64,000 bases of DNA from assembly GCA_903826575.1 (NCBI GenBank), contig CAIKEU010000064.1, forward strand, positions 1-64,000, in the 5' to 3' direction. Under the pieces are notes generated by a model that ran no database searches, was not told the origin of the DNA, and was given only the letters and a program-made list of their open reading frames with translations. The position numbers and the translations under genes are program-made. This document shows positions 46,646 to 55,414 of this stretch, piece by piece. The DNA is from an uncultured bacterium. GTDB lineage: Bacteria; Actinomycetota; Actinomycetes; S36-B12; CAIYMF01. Each line of letters starts with the position of its first letter. Position 1 is the first letter of the stretch.

Positions 46646-47571
46646 CCGAAGCCACCGTCGAGGTTGCGACCAAACCACGGCGGGCGCGAAGAGAGGGGCG
46701 CACAGCGTTCTTCCTCTTAGTGCCCGCCGTGGTTGTCGTACTTGGGGTTGTCGGCTGGCCGCTCGTTACGACCGTCCTCAATTCATTTCGACGGGTTGAG
46801 TCCGCACTCCCGAAAGCGCCGAAGCCCTTTGTAGGGCTTCACAACTATGCGTACATCTTGTCCGATAGTGATTTTTGGAATGCTGTTCGAAACACTCTGT
46901 ATTTCACTTTCTTTAACACCGGGCTCGAACTTATTTTGGGTGTCGGCCTTGGCGTATTGATGTTCCAGCCGATGCGCGGTCGCTGGCTTCTGCGCGTGGC
47001 CGTCATCTTGCCCTGGGCTCTGCCGACGGTCGTCAATGCAGCCATGTGGCGTTACTACATGAACGCGGACTACGGACCGTTGAACGCATTTTTGGTGCAG
47101 ACCGGCTTACGTCAGGACTACTACTCCTTTCTGGGCAGCGGTACCAGTGCGATGAACTCGGTAATTCTTGTCGACGTATGGAAAAACACGTCGTTGGTTG
47201 CCTTCTTTGTCCTTGCTGGACTTCAGGTCATCCCGAAGGAACTCTACGAATCGGCGGAGATTGATGGTGCGGGCGCACTTCGTCGTTTCTGGTCGATCAC
47301 TCTTCCACTACTGCGCCCGGTGCTCGCGGTGGTCTTGGTCCTACGAACAATTGAAGCGTTCAAGGTATTCGACGTTATCTACGTGATGACCCGCGGTGGA
47401 CCCGCGAGTTCCACGACGTCGCTGGCTCTGTACGCGTACAAGACGGCATTTAGCGATCAGCTGTTTGGAATCGGCTCAGCGATTTCACTTGTGATCGTGC
47501 TCTTCTGTTTGAGTTTGTCGCTCTTCTACATCAGGGCGCTCGGTGGATCCATGGGTCCGGAGCAATCATGA
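46642..47571 (+). CDS. CUT1 ABC transporter permease, MalF-type
   Basis: This 309-residue permease has six helices. The EAA-type cytoplasmic loop reads ELYESAEIDGAGALRRFWSITLPLL near residues 205-230, and VMTRGGPASSTTSLALYAYKTAF follows. GTG 46642 overlaps the binding-protein stop (GTGA). It should pair with the MalG-type permease that overlaps its own end and with an unlinked MsiK-like ATPase. Confidence 0.9.
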   Translation: MTEATVEVATKPRRARREGRTAFFLLVPAVVVVLGVVGWPLVTTVLNSFRRVESALPKAPKPFVGLHNYAYILSDSDFWNAVRNTLYFTFFNTGLELILGVGLGVLMFQPMRGRWLLRVAVILPWALPTVVNAAMWRYYMNADYGPLNAFLVQTGLRQDYYSFLGSGTSAMNSVILVDVWKNTSLVAFFVLAGLQVIPKELYESAEIDGAGALRRFWSITLPLLRPVLAVVLVLRTIEAFKVFDVIYVMTRGGPASSTTSLALYAYKTAFSDQLFGIGSAISLVIVLFCLSLSLFYIRALGGSMGPEQS

Positions 47572-48425
47572 GTAGGGGACGGAACATGCATCGAGTGCGG
47601 TGGTGGGTTTATGTCATCGCTGCCGTCGTCATATTTATCGCGCTTGCGCCCATCGTATGGCTTGCGATTGCGTCGGTAACCCCGTCCGCAGCTTTGCTTG
47701 AGAAGCCATTGCATTTCTTCCCAGCGCAGATCGATCTATCGCGTTGGCGTGCGATTTTCACTCAAGGCCAGAACTCGCCAGCGGGTGCATTCCGCATCGC
47801 CATGTTAAACAGTTTGATTATCGCCTTCGGCACCGTTGTCATCTCGCTACTGGTCGGAATCCCTGGTGCCTATGCATTTTCGCGGCTGCGGTTCCGTGGT
47901 CGACGAACTGCGTTGATGTCATTCCTGGCAACGTACATGGTGCCGACCATCGCGCTGGTGATCCCGCTCTATTTGATCATGGCAAACCTCCATCTGCTGA
48001 ACACCCGAATCGGTTTGATCATCGTCTACAGCAGTTTTGTGACGCCGTTCGTCCTGTGGTCGTTGAGTAACTACATGGACGGCGTTCCACGTGAACTCGA
48101 TGAAGCCGCGACGATCGATGGCGCAGGGCGATTGCGAATCCTGTGGTCGGTGCTCCTACCGCTGACTCGGCCCGGCATCTTCGCAGCAATCCTGTTTGCA
48201 ACCTTGCTGTGCTGGGATGAGTTCCTTTACGCCTTGATCTTTACCAGTACAACTGCGTCTAAGACGATCCCAGTTGCGGTGGCGGAGTTCAGTGGAAAGT
48301 TCTCCACCGACTTTGGACTTGTGGCGGCCGGCGGGGTCTTGGCAGCATTGCCACCGGTTTTCATTGCCCTAGCTTTCCAGCGCTACCTCGTAGCGGGTCT
48401 GGTTTCCGGCGCGGTGAAAGGCTAG
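47568..48425 (+). CDS. CUT1 ABC transporter permease, MalG-type
   Basis: This 285-residue permease has six helices and the EAA loop ELDEAATIDGAGRLRILWSVLLPL near 175-200. The C-terminal LVSGAVKG is characteristic of MalG-type subunits. The start ATG overlaps the previous stop. Its stop is three bases from the convergent alpha/beta hydrolase, with a weak palindrome GGCTA/TAGCC spanning both. Confidence 0.9.
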   Translation: MSRGRNMHRVRWWVYVIAAVVIFIALAPIVWLAIASVTPSAALLEKPLHFFPAQIDLSRWRAIFTQGQNSPAGAFRIAMLNSLIIAFGTVVISLLVGIPGAYAFSRLRFRGRRTALMSFLATYMVPTIALVIPLYLIMANLHLLNTRIGLIIVYSSFVTPFVLWSLSNYMDGVPRELDEAATIDGAGRLRILWSVLLPLTRPGIFAAILFATLLCWDEFLYALIFTSTTASKTIPVAVAEFSGKFSTDFGLVAAGGVLAALPPVFIALAFQRYLVAGLVSGAVKG

Positions 48426-48428
48426 CTA

Positions 48429-49211
48429 TTAGCCACCCGCAAGTGCGGCGGCCAATGCGCTGAACACGTCGTCCTCATTACTGTCATGAGTCACGCCGGG
48501 AAGTATGCGCAGGTTGACGTTGCCCTCTGCTGACTGATGTATTCCGATGCCTGAGTTTGCGATCCGATTGTTGACGAGCAGTGGACCGAGTGCCGCAATA
48601 GAGGTGTACGTCCGGTAAGTCTCATCGTCAGCACCTAGGACCACACAAAACTGTGTCGCGTACCGAGGCGGAATCTGTGCCCATTCGTCATTGAATGTAA
48701 ACGTTGCGGAGTCGTTCGTTGGGCGTGGTTGCCACGTGTGTGGGTCAGGAGCTGTCCGAACAAGCCCAATCCAGCCGAGTTGATTGTGGGGGTGCTGACG
48801 GTTCCACTCAATCCCGAGAAGTGCGGCCATCACTCCACCCTGCGATTCGCCGACAAGGGCAACATGATCTGCGCCGTGTTCTGCCAACACGCAAAGCTGA
48901 TCCCACAGGGCAAGCTCAACCGAGCCATGTGATTCCCATGGCGAGTACATGACGTGGTGGACGTCGGCAAGATTCGCGTAGTCGATACCCTGCGGTACCA
49001 GATTGCTCCTGTCGGTTGCGTATCTAAACCAGCTTGACTCACCTGTTGGATTGAACGGATCGCGTCTGTGTTCTCCCGCGGGTGCCAACGGGGCGTGTAG
49101 TTCTGCGTTGACGCCAGCTGACCGTAATGCGCGCGCTAGAGTTTCGCGGCTTGGAACGTTGGGTGATGTGTAGCCGTGGAGAAACAGCAGATGCCTTAGT
49201 TGGCTACGCAT
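48429..49211 (-). CDS. alpha/beta hydrolase (esterase-like)
   Basis: This 260-residue cytoplasmic hydrolase has an N-terminal LFLHGYTSPN oxyanion region, the nucleophile VALVGESQGGVMAAL, and a C-terminal GVTHDSNED histidine. It resembles carboxylesterase/phospholipase type serine hydrolases. Its start overlaps the end of hutD by 8 bases, so it belongs to the histidine operon. It could act on a formyl- or acyl-glutamate, which is inference. Confidence 0.78.
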   Translation of the reverse strand: MRSQLRHLLFLHGYTSPNVPSRETLARALRSAGVNAELHAPLAPAGEHRRDPFNPTGESSWFRYATDRSNLVPQGIDYANLADVHHVMYSPWESHGSVELALWDQLCVLAEHGADHVALVGESQGGVMAALLGIEWNRQHPHNQLGWIGLVRTAPDPHTWQPRPTNDSATFTFNDEWAQIPPRYATQFCVVLGADDETYRTYTSIAALGPLLVNNRIANSGIGIHQSAEGNVNLRILPGVTHDSNEDDVFSALAAALAGG

Positions 49212-49803
49212 CGCGGCTGCTGAGGCTATTGGCGGTGCTGGGTGGTGTCGCGGTGATGATGATGTGGGCGATGACGCCCGAGCCCGTGACCGATGCTGCC
49301 TGATTGAGAAAGAGTACGTCGCGCTCGTTCAGGTGTGCGCCGTCAACCACTGTGAACTCTCCGCTGAGTACAACGATGATGGTGTCTGACGCGACGATGG
49401 GTTCGAGATCAACACTCTCGCTAATGGTGAGCACGTGCACCTCGGCCCGGCATTGACCTCTACGTGTCATCACATTGAGATCAGTGATGGGGCCGTCAAC
49501 AAGTTCAGCACGGACGTCGTCGTCACCAGAAAACGCAAAGGGGACATGCTTTCGGCTGCGGGTCTCGACTCCGTTGACGAAGAGCAGCAAATCCCCCGGA
49601 CCAAGAACGGTGAGAACTCGATCTATTCCGGTAAACGCGGAGAATGCACCTGGCTCGCGCACCTCGGCCATCGAGATTCGCCAATAGAAGGATGCCAAAT
49701 CTGCGCCGACGGGAAAGGCGGCAACTTCGTATGTGACGCCACCGCCATTGGCCCACGGCATTGCCGTGTGTGCGGCGTCCCTTTGAATGTGATTCGCAAA
49801 CAT
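49204..49803 (-). CDS. hutD: HutD-family protein
   Basis: This 199-residue cupin-like protein has PWANGGGVTYEVAAFP, FYWRISMAEVREPGAFSAF and DRVLTVLGPGDLLL, the classic HutD pattern. It is thought to modulate histidine utilisation, perhaps by sensing formylglutamate. ATG 49803 is chosen with AGAGA upstream; a longer open frame runs into hutF. It lies four bases after hutF. Confidence 0.87.
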   Translation of the reverse strand: MFANHIQRDAAHTAMPWANGGGVTYEVAAFPVGADLASFYWRISMAEVREPGAFSAFTGIDRVLTVLGPGDLLLFVNGVETRSRKHVPFAFSGDDDVRAELVDGPITDLNVMTRRGQCRAEVHVLTISESVDLEPIVASDTIIVVLSGEFTVVDGAHLNERDVLFLNQAASVTGSGVIAHIIITATPPSTANSLSSRDA

Positions 49804-49807
49804 CGGT

Positions 49808-51154
49808 TTATCTCTGCCCGTTATCGACCTGAGCCCATAGTTCGCTGATCTCCCGCACCAACTCACCCTGAACGTCAATCGATACATGCCGGCCGCCCGA
49901 CACTCGCACGTGTCCATCAACAACCACTGTGTCGACGTCAGCGGCGAAGGCAGACAGTACGATCTGCCCAGGATCTGACCCTGCGGTTCGCACTGTGTCA
50001 GTCCGGATTGCGACAAGATCGGCGCGCTCACCGACAGCGATTCGTCCGACGTCCGTCCAGCCGAGCGACTCATGGCCAGCCGTGGTGAGGGCGCTAACGA
50101 TTTCGGCCGGTTGTATGCGGCCACGCTGATTTGTTTCGAGCCGCTCATGCATTTCTAGTGCACGAGCTTCTTCCAAAAGGTCAATGACCGCATGCTGATC
50201 TGAGCCAAGGCACAGTGGTGAACCTGCCGATGCGAGCGCTGTTGCTGGCCCGATACCGTCGGCAAGATCTCGCTCGGTGGTGGGGCAGAAGCAGCTAAAG
50301 GTGCGTGTGCTTCCAAGCAGTGCGATGTCGTTGGCCGTGAGGTGGGTTGCATGGACCGCTGTCGTGCGTTCAGAAAGAGCTCCACTTGCGTGCAATAACT
50401 CCGTCGGTGTGCAGCCGTAGGCGTCGAGGCAGGCTTGATTCTCCGCGGGTTGTTCGGAGACGTGAATGTGAAGTGGACAGCTGGGTGAGGCTGCCACGAC
50501 CTCTGTGATCGACTCGCGTGGAACGGCTCGTACAGAATGGATAGCTGCACCTATTCGCACGCTCGCGCCATCAGCCATCGCACTCACTCGATTCGCCCAC
50601 GTGTGCGCAGAACCATCGGAGAATCGTCGCTGTTCTGGCTGAAGATCTACGTGCCCGGTTTTGTCGAGACCCCCGCTTAGATAGCAGGTATCGAGAAGAG
50701 TAATTCGTAGGCCAGCGTCAGTCGCTGCGCTAATGAGTGCGTGCCCCATCGCGTTGGGATCACTGTAGGCAGTTCCATTGGGGTTGTGATGTACGTAGTG
50801 GAATTCTCCGACACTCGTCACGCCGGCCAGAACCATCTCGCCATAAACAGCCCGTGCGAGCCGATAGTAAGAATCGGGATTGAGGGTGGACGCCGCCTGA
50901 TACATACCCTGACGCCACGTCCAGAAAGTACCGCCATCGCCGTGCGTGCGACCACGAAGGGCGCGGTGGAATGCGTGCGAGTGAGCATTTGCAAAACCGG
51001 GGTAGACGACCCCCGGAAGTTCGACGAGCTCGTCGCGTACGTTTTGGTCGATCGGTGCAACTGCATCGATGAATCCGTTAGCACCGACATGAATATCGAC
51101 GCCTCGAGCGATCGTGCCGTCAACCCATGCTGCTTGCGTTCTGAAAACTGTCAT
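49808..51154 (-). CDS. hutF: formimidoylglutamate deiminase
   Basis: This 448-residue amidohydrolase hydrolyses N-formimidoyl-L-glutamate to N-formyl-L-glutamate plus ammonia in histidine breakdown. Metal-binding FANAHSHAFHRALRGR lies near residue 57, followed by TSVGEFHYVHH, HIHVSEQPAENQ, AVHATHL and LGSDQHAV. Length and layout fit HutF. It overlaps the M20 gene stop by four bases (ATGA). The product would need an N-formylglutamate hydrolase, and no HutG is here. Confidence 0.92.
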   Translation of the reverse strand: MTVFRTQAAWVDGTIARGVDIHVGANGFIDAVAPIDQNVRDELVELPGVVYPGFANAHSHAFHRALRGRTHGDGGTFWTWRQGMYQAASTLNPDSYYRLARAVYGEMVLAGVTSVGEFHYVHHNPNGTAYSDPNAMGHALISAATDAGLRITLLDTCYLSGGLDKTGHVDLQPEQRRFSDGSAHTWANRVSAMADGASVRIGAAIHSVRAVPRESITEVVAASPSCPLHIHVSEQPAENQACLDAYGCTPTELLHASGALSERTTAVHATHLTANDIALLGSTRTFSCFCPTTERDLADGIGPATALASAGSPLCLGSDQHAVIDLLEEARALEMHERLETNQRGRIQPAEIVSALTTAGHESLGWTDVGRIAVGERADLVAIRTDTVRTAGSDPGQIVLSAFAADVDTVVVDGHVRVSGGRHVSIDVQGELVREISELWAQVDNGQR

Positions 51155-52383
51155 GTCAGCAATCCTGATACTGCGGCGGCAAGTGCTCGTACCCCAACCT
51201 CACAGTCGGCTGGCTCAGCGTATTCGTGAGGTGAATGCGAAACCCCCGTTGGGTTTCGAACAAAGATCATCGCCGTTGGAACTCCGGCCGAGGCAAGAAT
51301 GCCAGCGTCATGACCGGCGGCAGTCGGTAAGACTGGCACATTCTCCATGCCAAGGCCCATTGCGATAGACGCAGAGACCTGATTGCGCAGACGTTGATCG
51401 AACTCCAAAATCGCCGTTACCGATTCAGGAGTGATCTCGACGGTCGTCCCGTTCGTTTGCGCGGCCGCATACGCCGCGGCGCTGATCTGCTCGACGAGAT
51501 CATTCAAGGCGGATTCGTCACTGGCGCGTGCATCTAACCACGCGCGAACTGTCGACGGCACGGCGTTGGTGCCATTGGGTTCGACCTCCAATCTGCCGAA
51601 GGTGGCGCGTTGCGACACGTTAAGCGCCGCCTCATACGCCCCCAACGCCGTATGGGCGTAGGCAATCATGGGGTCCTGGCGATCCTGCATGCGAGTAGTT
51701 CCGGCGTGATCAGCCGTCCCGCAAAACGTGAAGCGGTACCGCCCGTGTGGCCATATGCTCTCGGCAACACCGACGGGCTCGGACATGTCGACCAAGCCCT
51801 TTCCCTGCTCGACGTGGAGCTCTACGAACTGACCTATGCGAGCGATGCGCTCTGCGTCAAAACCGAGGGTCATTGGATTGAATCCGTTGTCTCGCATGGC
51901 GTCAGCCATCGTCGGCCCGTCTCGTCCAACGAGGCCCCTGGCCTTGTCAGCGTCGAGGGCACCGGTCATGAGTCGTGAGCCGGCGCAGGCAATTCCAAAT
52001 CGAGCACCTTCTTCGTCAGCGAATGCGACGATCGCGATTGGCCTATCTGGTTGAACCCCCGATGCGACGATCTGATCGAAGGCTGCGAAAGCTGAAACCA
52101 CTCCGAGTGGTCCGTCGAATGCTCCGCCATCGGGTACTGAATCGAGATGAGAACCGATGACGAGCGCTTTGGCCTCCGGATCAACGCACGGTGCGATCCA
52201 CCACGCCCACAGGTTTGTATTGCGATCAAGTTCCACGTCCAGGCCGCGGGCCGCAGCGGTGCTGGTGAACCATTCCCGACATTGCAGTTCGGCATCGTTG
52301 AAGGCGTAGCGACGGTAACCACCGGTGTGCGAATCTCTTCCGATTGGTTCAAGTTCTGCCCATAGCCCAGCGAAGGTACTCAT
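51151..52383 (-). CDS. M20 amidohydrolase (allantoate/N-carbamoyl-amino-acid hydrolase family) in the hut operon
   Basis: This 410-residue binuclear peptidase-fold enzyme shows metal ligands in GSHLDSVPDGGAFDGP, EEGARFG, FVELHVEQG and a late VSHSPHEYA. Names for this fold include AllC and carbamoylase. In a hut operon it may instead serve as an N-formylglutamate hydrolase. The start is supported by a TAGAGT box six bases upstream, a leaderless pattern, and this gene is first in the operon. Confidence 0.86.
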   Translation of the reverse strand: MSTFAGLWAELEPIGRDSHTGGYRRYAFNDAELQCREWFTSTAAARGLDVELDRNTNLWAWWIAPCVDPEAKALVIGSHLDSVPDGGAFDGPLGVVSAFAAFDQIVASGVQPDRPIAIVAFADEEGARFGIACAGSRLMTGALDADKARGLVGRDGPTMADAMRDNGFNPMTLGFDAERIARIGQFVELHVEQGKGLVDMSEPVGVAESIWPHGRYRFTFCGTADHAGTTRMQDRQDPMIAYAHTALGAYEAALNVSQRATFGRLEVEPNGTNAVPSTVRAWLDARASDESALNDLVEQISAAAYAAAQTNGTTVEITPESVTAILEFDQRLRNQVSASIAMGLGMENVPVLPTAAGHDAGILASAGVPTAMIFVRNPTGVSHSPHEYAEPADCEVGVRALAAAVSGLLT

Positions 52384-52389
52384 GGTGGA

Positions 52390-52395
52390 ACTCTA
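52390..52395 (-). promoter_or_regulatory. putative -10 box for the hut operon
   Basis: TAGAGT on the minus strand, six bases before the first ATG of the operon, with no Shine-Dalgarno. Confidence 0.5.
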
Positions 52396-52466
52396 GAGCG
52401 TTTGCCGTTGAGTTGTGTGTTCGCGGTCCTCCGCCGAAGGGTGCGAAACGAACGTGCCGTGTGAGG

Positions 52467-53288
52467 TCAGGACTGGCGCAGAACTGGGAAAAGCGCGTGG
52501 TCCATCGTGGCGCCGGCTGGTAGTTCGTCTACTAAACCTGCAAAAGGCGGTGACGTGCGCCAAGGCCGTGGAGCATGAACGATGTCGTCCCCGATGAACC
52601 GTAGCGAGAAGGCTCGACGTCGGTTCGACCCCGACACTCCGTACGCATGATGCAAGGTGACCATGTGAAAGAAGACGACATCACCGGGTTCGAGCGCCCA
52701 TCGTTTGATCTCGTAATCGGTGCGATTGTTTTCGATATCCGGGAGTTCCTGCAGCGAACCTTCGGGGAACCATTTAGCTTGCGCGTCCATGAATGTGCGC
52801 GGTAGACGCCAGCCTTGCTTATGTGAGCCAGCGAGAAACTCCAACGTCGATTCTTCTGCGACGGGATCGACAGGCATCCACATCGAGCAGTTCTGAAATC
52901 CGTCGATGTTGTAATACGGCTGATCCTGATGCCATGGTGTGGGCTGGCGCGTTCCGGGCTCCTTGACTAAGACGTGATCGTGATAGAGCCGAACGGACTG
53001 AGACCCCATGAGCGCTGCGGCAACGTCAGCTGCCTTGGAGGTGGTTGCAATGGTGCGAAATTCGTCAATCCGCTGCCAGTTGCAGAAGTCTTCAACGAAG
53101 GAGCCAGGATCATCAGCGTTACTCGCCACGATGAACAGAGGGCTGGGATCGGCGAGGTTACGTTCGATGCCACGTTCGACGGTTGCGACTTCGTCGGGCG
53201 TGAAAAGCCCGCGTACGACGACGGCGCCGTCGCGCTGGTAGGCATCGATTGTGCTTTGGTCTACGACCGTCAGATCAGGTGAAGTCAC
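52467..53288 (-). CDS. phytanoyl-CoA dioxygenase family protein (PhyH)
   Basis: This 273-residue Fe(II)/2-oxoglutarate-dependent oxygenase has HxD in WHQDQPYYN near 132-134, the distal LHHAYGVSG histidine, and RRRAFSLRFIGDD with the 2-oxoglutarate arginine. GTG 53288 has no ribosome site but TAACCT lies six bases upstream. The substrate is unknown. It is divergent from the NMT1-type binding lipoprotein. Confidence 0.85.
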   Translation of the reverse strand: MTSPDLTVVDQSTIDAYQRDGAVVVRGLFTPDEVATVERGIERNLADPSPLFIVASNADDPGSFVEDFCNWQRIDEFRTIATTSKAADVAAALMGSQSVRLYHDHVLVKEPGTRQPTPWHQDQPYYNIDGFQNCSMWMPVDPVAEESTLEFLAGSHKQGWRLPRTFMDAQAKWFPEGSLQELPDIENNRTDYEIKRWALEPGDVVFFHMVTLHHAYGVSGSNRRRAFSLRFIGDDIVHAPRPWRTSPPFAGLVDELPAGATMDHALFPVLRQS

Positions 53289-53294
53289 GTAGGA

Positions 53295-53300
53295 AGGTTA
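53295..53300 (-). promoter_or_regulatory. putative -10 box for a leaderless transcript
   Basis: TAACCT on the minus strand, six bases before the GTG of the PhyH-like gene. Confidence 0.5.
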
Positions 53301-53495
53301 GCGCTATGGACTGTGAATCCGCGGCCTATCCTGGCATCTCGATGACGAAACGGTCGTCGAATTTTCCCCGTTGGACAGGGTTTCAGGCGGGCATCGTGGA
53401 GGTTGATCGAATGTAATGGGAGGAGCCGCCCGCCGCAGAAGACGCGGGTAGGTCCGGCAAGGGAATTACGCACGAGCGAGAACGGAACGTCTCTG

Positions 53496-54554
53496 GTGAA
53501 GCCACGTCTAACTCCGTTGAAGTTTGCGGTAGCTGCAGCATCGCTAACGGTGGTGCTAGCTGCGTGCACAGGTAGCAGCAATGCTGACGGTCCGATGGGC
53601 ACTGCGGTAACGCCGTCCGGTTCGATCGCACCGGCCGCACAATCAAACGGCGTAACCAAAATTACGATGGCCTATATTCCGATCTATACCGCTGGCATTC
53701 TGCAACTTGCGCAGGATCTCGGGTACTTCGACGACGCACAACTAGACGTCGTGCTTAAGCCCGTTGACACTCCAGCCCAGGGCACCGCGACATTGTTGGC
53801 CGGTGGGGCTGACGTTACGTACTCGACGTCGATTCAGCTGATACGTGGGGTCTCCGGAGGCCTCAACATACGCGTTCTAGCACCTGCTGATGGATTCGAT
53901 CCGCAGGTAGCTAAAGCCGCCGCGAATGATCCATCACTTCAGCGTAAGTTAGACGACACTGCCGTATTAGCGGCACCCCACTCGGGTATCACCTCACTAC
54001 TTCAACTGCCGGGAAAACTTGTCGCCGTCCCGGCGACAGGTGGGCAACTCGAAGTGACCATCAAGTCCGCGGTTCATCGGGCCGGCGGGGATGCATCGAA
54101 AATCAACTGGGTTATTTTGACTATGCCCGAGACTGTCGCCGCGCTCGCGTCTGGGAAAGTCGACGCCGGCGGCTTAGTGGATCCCTACGTGGCCCAGGCC
54201 CAGAAGGTAGGGGCGCAAATCTTCGACTATCCGGGGTACCAGTTCTTTGGTGATGAGCCGGTGACTGGCCTGTGGCTCACCACTCAATCGTTCGTCGATG
54301 CGCACCCCGCAGCGGCTCGAGCGCTGCAGGCAGCCCTAGTGAAAGCAAATGCCTATGCGATGGCTCATCAAGATGAGTTCTATACCGCGGCCGCGGCGAT
54401 AACCCACTCGACAGTGGACGAACTAAGAGCGCTGGCCGTGCCGTATTTTCCGACCACTGTGTCAGACGCAGACTTCACCACGGTTGCTCGTCGGATGCTC
54501 ACTGAGGGCGAGATCGATTCGCCGGCTGATGTGGCGAATGTGATCGTCAAATAG
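53496..54554 (+). CDS. NMT1/SsuA-type ABC substrate-binding lipoprotein
   Basis: This 352-residue exported lipoprotein has lipobox LAAC near residue 24, a Ser-Asn-Ala linker, then ITMAYIPIYTAGILQLAQDLGYF and QGTATLLAGGADVTYSTSIQLI. That is the nitrate/taurine/thiamine-precursor binding-protein fold. GTG 53496 gives a clean signal peptide; a ribosome site is weak. No permease or ATPase lies in the window near it, so its partner is elsewhere or it is an orphan. Confidence 0.82.
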   Translation: MKPRLTPLKFAVAAASLTVVLAACTGSSNADGPMGTAVTPSGSIAPAAQSNGVTKITMAYIPIYTAGILQLAQDLGYFDDAQLDVVLKPVDTPAQGTATLLAGGADVTYSTSIQLIRGVSGGLNIRVLAPADGFDPQVAKAAANDPSLQRKLDDTAVLAAPHSGITSLLQLPGKLVAVPATGGQLEVTIKSAVHRAGGDASKINWVILTMPETVAALASGKVDAGGLVDPYVAQAQKVGAQIFDYPGYQFFGDEPVTGLWLTTQSFVDAHPAAARALQAALVKANAYAMAHQDEFYTAAAAITHSTVDELRALAVPYFPTTVSDADFTTVARRMLTEGEIDSPADVANVIVK

Positions 54555-54581
54555 CAATGCGGCATTCGTGCTGTTGGTCGA

Positions 54582-55364
54582 TCAACTACCTTTGATTTCT
54601 TGGATGATGTTCCCACCGTCCACAACGAATGGTTGTCCGGTGACGTAGGATGCCTCGTCACTGGCTAGGAATCCAACGACTGCTGCCACCTCGTCGGGTC
54701 TAGCGGCCCGTCCAACCGGTGTGTGGTTGGCAGCCGCGAGTTCGTCTACGTCTGATGATCCTGTGTGGATCCAACCGGGTGCGACCGAGTTGCACGTGAT
54801 TCCGATGGGCCCCTCCTCAATGGCAATGGCCCGCATCATGCCATCCATGCCGCCCTTCGCGGCGGAGTATGCGCTGCTACCTGACGCGGAAACCAGTGGC
54901 CCGGTCACACTAGACACCATCACGATGCGACCGTGTTTCTGCGCACGCATGACGTGGATTGCTGAGCGGGTGAGGTGAACTGCGGTCATGAGTGTGATCT
55001 CGAGTTGGCGAGCCCAATCATCCGCAGGCTGGTCGGCCATCGTGCCACGCTCGATATCGACGCCGGTCTGGATCATGCCTGCGTTGTTGACCAAAATGTC
55101 GAGTCGGCCGACGTGCTGAACGGTTGCGCCTACAAGTGCGGCGGCCTGCTCACGATCGGTTAGATCGGCGATCAATGCATGCACGTCGAAACCCTCCTCG
55201 CGCAATTCAGCGGCACGTTGCATGATGCGATCGCTCGTTGCAGACACGACGACAGAGGCGCCCTGCCTGGCCAAGAATCGAGCGGTGGCAAACCCAATTC
55301 CTGATTCCGAACCGGCGCCGGTAACAAGTGCGGAACGTCCCTGCAAGGAAAATGGTTGGCTCAT
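54582..55364 (-). CDS. short-chain dehydrogenase/reductase
   Basis: This 260-residue classical SDR has an NAD(P)-binding GAGSESGIG near 17-25, NNAGMIQ near 92, catalytic Ser in VMVSSVTG and YSAAKGG, and a C-terminal YVTGQPFVVDGGNI. A TACGGT box lies six bases upstream of the ATG. It is convergent with the binding lipoprotein. Substrate unknown. Confidence 0.88.
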   Translation of the reverse strand: MSQPFSLQGRSALVTGAGSESGIGFATARFLARQGASVVVSATSDRIMQRAAELREEGFDVHALIADLTDREQAAALVGATVQHVGRLDILVNNAGMIQTGVDIERGTMADQPADDWARQLEITLMTAVHLTRSAIHVMRAQKHGRIVMVSSVTGPLVSASGSSAYSAAKGGMDGMMRAIAIEEGPIGITCNSVAPGWIHTGSSDVDELAAANHTPVGRAARPDEVAAVVGFLASDEASYVTGQPFVVDGGNIIQEIKGS

Positions 55365-55370
55365 GCACGC

Positions 55371-55376
55371 ACCGTA
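55371..55376 (-). promoter_or_regulatory. putative -10 box for a leaderless transcript
   Basis: TACGGT on the minus strand, six bases before the ATG of the SDR gene. Confidence 0.45.
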
Positions 55377-55414
55377 GCGGCTCGACGAAACTCAGCGCTA
55401 CGCCCACGTCAGAG

